Below are positions 57,870 through 64,000 of a stretch of DNA of 64,000 nt, piece after piece (within the stretch, counting starts at the first letter, position 1; each line of letters starts with the position of its first letter). Both the position numbers and the translations under genes were made by a program. The stretch is from Magicicada septendecula (Eukaryota > Arthropoda > Insecta > Hemiptera > Cicadidae). The stretch is from assembly GCA_034769895.1 (NCBI GenBank), contig CM068369.1:429127479-429191478 (forward strand), written 5' to 3'. The notes under the pieces were generated by a model, which did no database searches, had not been told where the DNA came from, and saw nothing but the letters and a program-made list of their open reading frames with translations.

Positions 57870-58139
57870 TTTGCACATCCTGTCTGCAGACACTGATATT
57901 AATCTTGCTCTGTTGATACCTGCAGTGATAACAATGTCAGAGACAGCAAGGGAATGGTCTGAAAATGTATACTTTGGTTCTGCTTTTGATGTTTCACACG
58001 CTAGAGTTGCTAATGACCACACTGTAACTAATCCATCCTGCCCACCACAAGCCACGGTGTCACCTCCTTGTCCCCATCTTATGACTGATATAGGTTGGAA
58101 ATGGCGTGTGCCTATACCTAATAACATCCCTGATGCAAT
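57870..58139 (-). CDS. WDR18: WDR18 middle exon
   Basis: 270 bp, 90 codons, phase 0 at both ends. Acceptor TGTTTTATAG before ATTGCATCAGG; donor TGCAAA|GTAAGT. It encodes IASGMLLGIGTRHFQPIS, then WD-repeat blades VIRWGQGGDTVACGGQDGLV with VTVWSLATL, and HSLAVSDIVITAGINRARLI with SVSADRMCK. It matches the part of WDR18 that reads like EVSTGNLL...SRHYQDVS in vertebrates. No lesion seen. Confidence 0.9.
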
Positions 58140-59932
58140 CTATAAAACACAAAAATTGATATCATTTTTGCCATACTGACAGTAAAAAAAAACTCACAAT
58201 ATCCCTTTTATACAATGTTATCACAAATATGTAATTGTGACATAGTAATAACTTTTCATTTCCCTGAGACCTGAACCTATGATAATAATCACAATAATTA
58301 GAGTTATCAAGAATTCATTTCTTGTTAGTAGGTTCAACATTTTAAAATCCATTAATAGTATGTATCATATGTAGAATTACTTTTTTACAAAAAAGTATAA
58401 TGAAATTTCTGTTTATGCGTGTAATTCGGCTGAAACTATCTGTTGCGTTTTCCAATCACACCAGGAAGTAACAGTTGATGACTTGCGCATCTTTTCAAAT
58501 ACAGTGCGTTCCGATAGTCCTTATCATATATTATATTTTTAATTTGTAGGCAAACATGACTCTTCCTACAGTCCTACATTTGGACCTACCACTCTACACT
58601 GAACTGTAATTTGTGTCTCAAAAACATTGCTGGTGAAAACTGTCCTCTTGCAAGAACAAAAGAATTTACTATTGTTTTAAAATTCAAATCTTTCAAATTA
58701 CTGCAAGTTATGATTTCTGACTGAGATTTTTCAATTTATCAGAACTCTACTCTTAGCACTATTGCTAAAGTGGCAGTAATGTATTTCTAATGGCTCCTCC
58801 CAATCTGGTACATCCTGTCATCATCAGTGAGGCTCTTATGTTCTAGAGTTTTCTGGTTGAAGGCATCGTCCATCTGCCCAAATGCCAATGGGCCTCCTAC
58901 ACATGAACAGGTAGTAGAGAGCATAGCACACTACTGCCCTTGGGGCAGAAATTGCCACCAGAAGTGGAAGAGGCATTAGTTGGCCAACAGTATGAGGTAC
59001 TGAAGGTAAGGAGAACTTGCCTCAGAGCATGAAATACAACAGCAGCTATGAATAAAGCCTTCAGTGTCTTCAACATTATCAAGTCCTAACATGATAAGCT
59101 ATTAAATTACATTGAAACAGTAGTTGAGAAATTGTAGGTACACACATCAGCATATGAATTACTTAGCCATTGTTAATTAAGTGGTCATTGTTTGATGACT
59201 TGATCGTGGAAGAGAAAGGTTTTGTCCAATACAATTAGGAGTTAAACAGTAGCTTACAATGAAATTTCAAAGATTTGTCACTCAACTATATTATTTGACT
59301 GTTGGTTTGTTTGTATACATTTGGTTAGTAAAGAAATACCATACTTATGAAGCAACTTTTTTTCCGTTTCATTGATCTGAGGCCTATTGGTCACTTTATA
59401 CAATCACCAACCAGAACTAAAGAAAACATGAGAAAAGAACCTTCATAAAGCTTTTGAAAAGTAAATGATACGTTACATAGGCTAGTTAAAAGTTAAACAT
59501 GCTGTGCATGTTTTAGAAGACACTGATAAGAATAAAAAGAGCAGAGAAGGCCCTGGCTAGATTTTATGAAGTCCGGCATGAACAACGTAGCAGTAACAGG
59601 ATACTCTGAAATGAAGACACTTGGGCTTGCAACAAAACTAGATACAGAGAAGCCAACCAATCAAATTCAACTTAAGTAGTAGAAAGAGACTGTTGATACA
59701 CAGACCTGCATGCACATTAATTTGATAACGTTAATTGCCTATCTGTACTCTTTGCATAAAATATTTCAAAAGTCTACAAATTTTGGATTTATTAACACAT
59801 ATAACTGTACCACAATGTCTTGAGATTACTGTGTATACGGTAGACTGACTACAGTGCAATGTCTCCTCACCTTATAATTAATAAAATTACAAAACATAAA
59901 TTATACTTGTTAAACTATCTTAACATGCATAC
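58140..59932 (-). other. WDR18: WDR18 intron
   Basis: 1793-bp intron between two recovered exons. It contains a less AT-rich patch at about 58790-59060 of unknown origin; no element end was recognised. Confidence 0.75.
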
Positions 59933-60208
59933 CTGGTAAACTTGAACTTTTTCTTCTGCAGCAACTGCAATATGACATTTATCAGGACTAGCTGACACTG
60001 CAGAAATCCTGCATGAACAAAGCAGCCGAGGAAAATTTAATGGTTGATGACTATTTATTGGCCACACTCGAAGAAAAGGTTTCCCTTTGTCTGTGGAGAT
60101 TACATAGTCAGAACCTAGTAGACAGAGGCCATTCATTCCACACACTGCACCCTTGTAACTCATTAGGTTAGTTCCAGTCCGGACATCCCAAACATTTGCT
60201 GCATTTAG
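59933..60208 (-). CDS. WDR18: WDR18 upstream exon (first WD blades)
   Basis: 276 bp, 92 codons, phase 0 at both ends. Acceptor CTTGTGTTACAG before CTAAATGCAGC; donor TACCAG|GTATGC. It encodes NAANVWDVRTGTNLMSYKG, GLCLLGSDYVISTDKGKPF, LRVWPINSHQP and ISAVSASPDKCHIAVAAEEK. It aligns with the start of the beta-propeller (VWELHSG.NLLTYRGG in vertebrates). About 15-25 N-terminal residues remain for a first exon, which was not found up to 64000. Confidence 0.9.
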
Positions 60209-60827
60209 CTGTAACACAAGCAAATTGTGACACAATTAATACAGATAGTTCATTATTGGTTATAATGAAGAAGTTACCATGATATATTTGTACTAAATTG
60301 GGATTAGTAAGTGCAGGAATAGTATACAGTCAAAGTTAAATGACTTCCATTTGATGAAACTGGTTTTATGCTCCATCAGTTTACTATATTGGAGTTGGGC
60401 GGGTTTAAATTACCTGAATGTGTGGGTCAACTGAATAAATGAGGATCTTGTGAACCAAACACACTAGAATGAACAATTACAGACAGGTTACAGTGTACAG
60501 TGTATCTTACTGGATACAAAAAGGCCAAAGAAACACAGAAATGCTATTGGTGTAGAAAGCGGAGGTACAAGAGTCAGGGCAAAAGAAGAGAATTAAGAGG
60601 ATGATATGAAGAAAATCTCATCACTTTCACAAATTTAGAGGAAGCACCTGACCCACAGAAATTAAATCACCTGTTACATGATATTATTCACATTAAAAGG
60701 TAATATTTCACACAGTTATAATTTTATAGTTAGAACATCAATAAAATCCTCAGAGGAAATAAGATTTAAATAATAATATAAAAATAGGTTAATTACCTTT
60801 CGTCACACTTCTTATATATCCAAATTT
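60209..60827 (-). other. WDR18: Probable WDR18 first intron, part
   Basis: No first exon or promoter recognised here. The sequence is moderately AT-rich with no element end. Confidence 0.5.
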
Positions 60828-60871
60828 AGGATAACTCGAGTTTCGACATTGTTATATCATCATCAGATCCT
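60828..60871 (-). ncRNA. Hammerhead-ribozyme-like motif, PLE-4
   Basis: Minus strand: helix I AGGAT/ATCCT (5 bp), CTGATGA, extra T, helix II GATAT/ATGTC with loop AACA and one G-U pair, GAAA, palindrome ACTCGAGT, and T as cleavage-site base. Complete core. Confidence 0.75.
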
Positions 60872-61310
60872 TAGAATAGTGTTGAAACTACATTTATTGA
60901 TGTTCACACATCTTGTCAAACAATAAAACGACACACACGAAGGGACAAAAACATCTAAACACTCAAAACATTTAAAATATACAAAATAAATAGGGAGCGA
61001 AACACACGTTCGCGAACATTGCGGACCTGTACAGGACTGCGATGCACGGCAAAATTAGTCGACTCCAACTTGACCTTCGATCCTTCCTATCAATCTGTTA
61101 CAGCTGAGTTCTCGCTCTATATCATTAATTCTATTAAATAAAATATTATTTTTGTTTTGATTTCTCATTCAAAACGAGATTGTAATTTTCTTTTGTGGCT
61201 TTATATATTGCAAACCATTCAAGGGTGTCTAACTTAAGAGATTTTTTACATTTATGTATTATGTCCAGATTCTCTTTAATACTTTTAATGTTATGATCCA
61301 TTTTATATAC
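60828..61310 (-). mobile_element. Penelope-like 3' fragment (PLE-4)
   Basis: The minus strand encodes a GIY-YIG C-terminal block: DHNIKSIKENLDIIHKCKKS-like, then LKLDTLEWFAIYKATKENYN and LVLNEKSK. It corresponds to GRKLDTLEQLEIYKHTK of PLE-2. A 3' UTR follows to the hammerhead motif at 60828-60871. The rest of the element is missing. Confidence 0.75.
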
Positions 61311-61354
61311 GATACGATATACCGTATAAAATCCTAGCCGTAAACCACATCTCC

Positions 61355-61830
61355 CTCGTGGCCTGTAACTTGGTCACCCCCCATCCACACTCACTATGAC
61401 CCCCCCTGGACTGTAGCGCCCAGTTGCTTCCACAAGGACTGATGCGGAAGGGGTGGACATTTTTTCTTTTATTCCATCCCCATCCTTGCTTCCGCGTTAC
61501 AATAAAAATTCAGTATTACATACTTACTAATCATGATGAATACACCCCTAATGGACTACCACCCCTATATGGGTGAAAATAGCCCTGTTACAAAAATTGG
61601 TAGATTCCCCCAAAAAATACCCCCCCCCCCCCCCAACTAAGTTTAACAAACCACAGGGTTAACAAAACAAAACAAACCATAAGCCGGTTATAACAATTAA
61701 AGTTATGATTTGCTATAATTAACTACTTTCACGGTCATGATCCGGTGAGGTCATGACTGCACTTAAACAGGGAATCTACAGTTAAACATATAACATAGGT
61801 TTATTATTTATACCTGTTTACATCATCAGT
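61355..61830 (-). repeat. Dispersed repeat R, copy 2
   Basis: Inverted relative of 32218-32640, with a 15-C run at 61620-61634 in a position where copy 1 has a shorter G-rich patch on the other strand. The two are diverged by substitutions and small indels. Confidence 0.7.
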
Positions 61831-62632
61831 TGTGTACACAACTTGTTTTACAAATACTAACTCAGCATAAACATTCCTAATCACATCAACACAAACGTTT
61901 CCTTCTTAAAATAAAGATTACACATATGATCACTCTAGCTTCGATTTTCAGTTTGAACAAATATTTTAATCATTTCGTTTTAATCAGTTACTGTTTTCAC
62001 ATGTACAGTTTATATTTTAAACAAATGTTTTTACAATTTAAATCAAAATTCAAAACAAAATGAATTTAAATTCATTACTAAAATTCACATTTTAAATCAG
62101 TTTAATCTGACTCCCCTCAAAATGATTTAAGTTACTTTTAATTACATTATTCAAAACTCTTTTGATTGAAATAAACACTTTCAATTCATAAAATTCATTA
62201 TTACCTCCTGTTAATTATTTGGTAAAATAAAATATTATTATTATTATAACATACTACAAACATCTGTTACATAAACTATTGTATACATTATACCAATATA
62301 CCCTGACACAATACATTTAACAACAACACATTTATTTACAAATTTTCGTCATATCCAGTTATTGGTTGCCACACTTCATTACATAAATCAGCTGAGTAAT
62401 TATACCACTGACTCAAATAATTAAATGTTCATTCACTATTTATCTAACCACCATCGTCGAAAATTAGTCGTATGCCCACATTACACATTTCATTTTTATT
62501 TACATACATTGTATGATTACCATTTGTGTGATAACCATTTAAATCCTTTTTGTCCATTTTACCATAATAATAATCCCCATTATTATTTTACCACAAGCCA
62601 TGTCTACATCAGTATTTTTGGTTAAGTCTCCG
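61831..62632. other. Non-coding, G-poor plus strand
   Basis: AT-rich and poor in G on the plus strand, as at 30.2-32.1 kb. No gene seen. Confidence 0.4.
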
Positions 62633-63382
62633 TTAGTGTTTAGTGTTTTCTGTCACCTTTAAATAGTCATCAGCTACTAGTGCGCTAATTCTTACAACAG
62701 GTAAGCGTTTATCATCATCATCCCTATAATCATTGTTTACTACTGCACTGTTTACTTCATAGGGTAAATATTTAATGTTATTCATTCTCTCTACAAATTT
62801 TCTATAACCTTTCTTTACATTGAACACCTCTATCACTCTATTTCTCTCTTTATAATCACTTTCCCAACCCAGTTTCACATTTTCACTCCACACAGAGGGC
62901 AACACCACCTTATTATAACACCATCTGGCCTTACCAGATACACTAAAAACCAAGGGACATAGTGAAGACCTTTTGTCTTCTACAACAACTATCGAGGAAC
63001 TCTCATCCTCCAAAAACAATTGTGAAATCTCTGCTTCACCGACATTACGGGAAAAATTTGCCCTCTGTTCACTCTTTACATTTAAACTATCTCTATACTC
63101 CCTTTCTAACTCATAAACACTAACTAACAATCCTCTAACCTCAACTAACTTTCTACTCTCATTATAACCACCACTATTACTCAATATATCACCATTATTT
63201 TTATTCAATAATATTTCATCATTACTTATTTTAACACTGCCACTTACCTTATAATTCCTCACCTGTTTTGCCTTTAAACTAACACCATTATTATTCGTAA
63301 TTCTCTCCCCACTAGAATCATCACTTGCCTTGTTTATATTCTCATTAGCGCTTAACTTACCATCATCATGATTACTACACAT
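62633..63382 (-). CDS. Unassigned 249-codon ORF
   Basis: Starts ATG at 63380-63382 (MCSNHDDGK). The predicted protein is hydrophilic, rich in Asn, Ser, Glu and Val, with no transmembrane segment or recognised motif. Segments: KNNGDILSNSGGYNESRK, LVEVRGLLVSVYELEREYRD, and a C-terminal WCYNKVVLPSVW with KYLPYEVNSAVV. The length (750 bp) is well above other chance frames in this AT-rich DNA. It lies next to repeat R copy 2 on the same strand, so it may be the gene of that repeat element, but copy 1 near 32 kb has no visible counterpart. Function unknown. Confidence 0.4.
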   Translation of the reverse strand: MCSNHDDGKLSANENINKASDDSSGERITNNNGVSLKAKQVRNYKVSGSVKISNDEILLNKNNGDILSNSGGYNESRKLVEVRGLLVSVYELEREYRDSLNVKSEQRANFSRNVGEAEISQLFLEDESSSIVVVEDKRSSLCPLVFSVSGKARWCYNKVVLPSVWSENVKLGWESDYKERNRVIEVFNVKKGYRKFVERMNNIKYLPYEVNSAVVNNDYRDDDDKRLPVVRISALVADDYLKVTENTKH

Positions 63383-64000
63383 AGTCTGAGAAGCTAGTGA
63401 TTTATTATAAAAAAATTATGAAAAATAATATACACTCCTCACAACTCTTACCTTCCTCGGGTCCAAAGTTCTTAGCACGAAGTCGTGAAGAATAAGCGTG
63501 ACTTAGGTTAACATTATTCAAGAAATCATACTCTCAATTATATTCAGAAATAGCTGTATTTATTTACTCATTCTTTGACATTAAATTTTATTGTTGTACT
63601 CTTTCATTTAATCTCAAAAACTAACATTGATCTTTTTTATCATTTTCAAAAAAAAAAACGTATGTCCACCAAACATAGTAGTTTATCTATTCTGATATAC
63701 TGTGAAGATTCATTATTTTTGAATTGTCTTTCTCCAAGAGTTATTTTCCAAACAATATAAATAAATGCTACATATTCTCTAATATTATTCTTTACTGAAC
63801 AAAATATAAAGTTCTTAAAGTATTACTTAAATTCTAATTTTGAGACGACCCAGCAATGCTCACACTCGACACTCACACATTTTTTTAATTCCCCATTTTA
63901 ATTATTTATAACCCCTTTATAAAATGACATAATTATTTGATCGAGGATTACCCAACCGGCGTCGTTCCTCTCGTCATCATGCGTTGCGTTGTACGTATAT
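63383..64000. other. Non-coding edge of window
   Basis: AT-rich, with poly-A/T runs. A GC-richer patch at the end (from about 63955) contains CG dinucleotides and could be the edge of a promoter or repeat; nothing more can be said. Confidence 0.35.

Overview
The window is AT-rich eukaryotic DNA with intron-split host sequence and dense, nested transposable elements. It looks like a large arthropod, most likely insect, genome. The clues are Ty3/gypsy elements with a Lys-tRNA-type primer site, Penelope-like elements (PLEs), hAT, Tigger and mariner-like relics, and one conserved host gene. There is no sign of prokaryotic gene organisation. The species cannot be named from the sequence alone.

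Layout. 1-4573 is non-coding, with one inverted repeat (642-787) and a degenerate tandem repeat. 4596-22377 is a young, nearly complete Ty3/gypsy element (gypsy-A): 2.94-kb LTRs, gag, a -1 frameshift site and intact pol, flanked by the 4-bp duplication ATCG. Its 3' LTR is split by a head-to-head PLE pair (PLE-1, 18588-21850) with 1.6-kb arms and a 12-bp duplication. Gypsy-A itself sits inside the LTR of an older minus-strand gypsy (gypsy-B, 22382-26237 plus a 22-bp stub at 4574-4595). A ZMYM-type hAT remnant (26238-28671) abuts gypsy-B. 28.7-35.0 kb is low-complexity repeat-rich DNA. A plus-strand gypsy-B relative (about 35000-36458) and a Tigger/pogo element (36584-38636) follow.

The only clear host gene is the minus-strand WD-repeat gene WDR18 (Ipi3 homologue). 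Its exons are 60208-59933, 58139-57870 and 40514-39738; the first exon was not found. Its 17.4-kb intron (40515-57869) contains a fold-back mariner-like element (itself split by a 1.67-kb insertion), a 9-kb DNA transposon with long terminal inverted repeats (carrying a hAT remnant, an unclassified SQYKN-motif protein relic and PLE-2), a LINE fragment and PLE-3. Upstream of the coding exons lie a PLE-4 fragment, a repeat shared with the 32-kb region, and an unassigned 249-codon ORF.

The most interesting signal is a set of seven hammerhead-ribozyme-like motifs. They belong to four different PLEs, and three of these PLEs are inverted head-to-head pairs with a motif at each outer end. All seven share an extra nucleotide before helix II and a short palindromic helix III. 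The window also shows a perfect T TTA AAC slippery heptamer at the gag-pol junction, a triplicated primer-binding-site unit partly inside the LTR, and a clear order of nested insertions.
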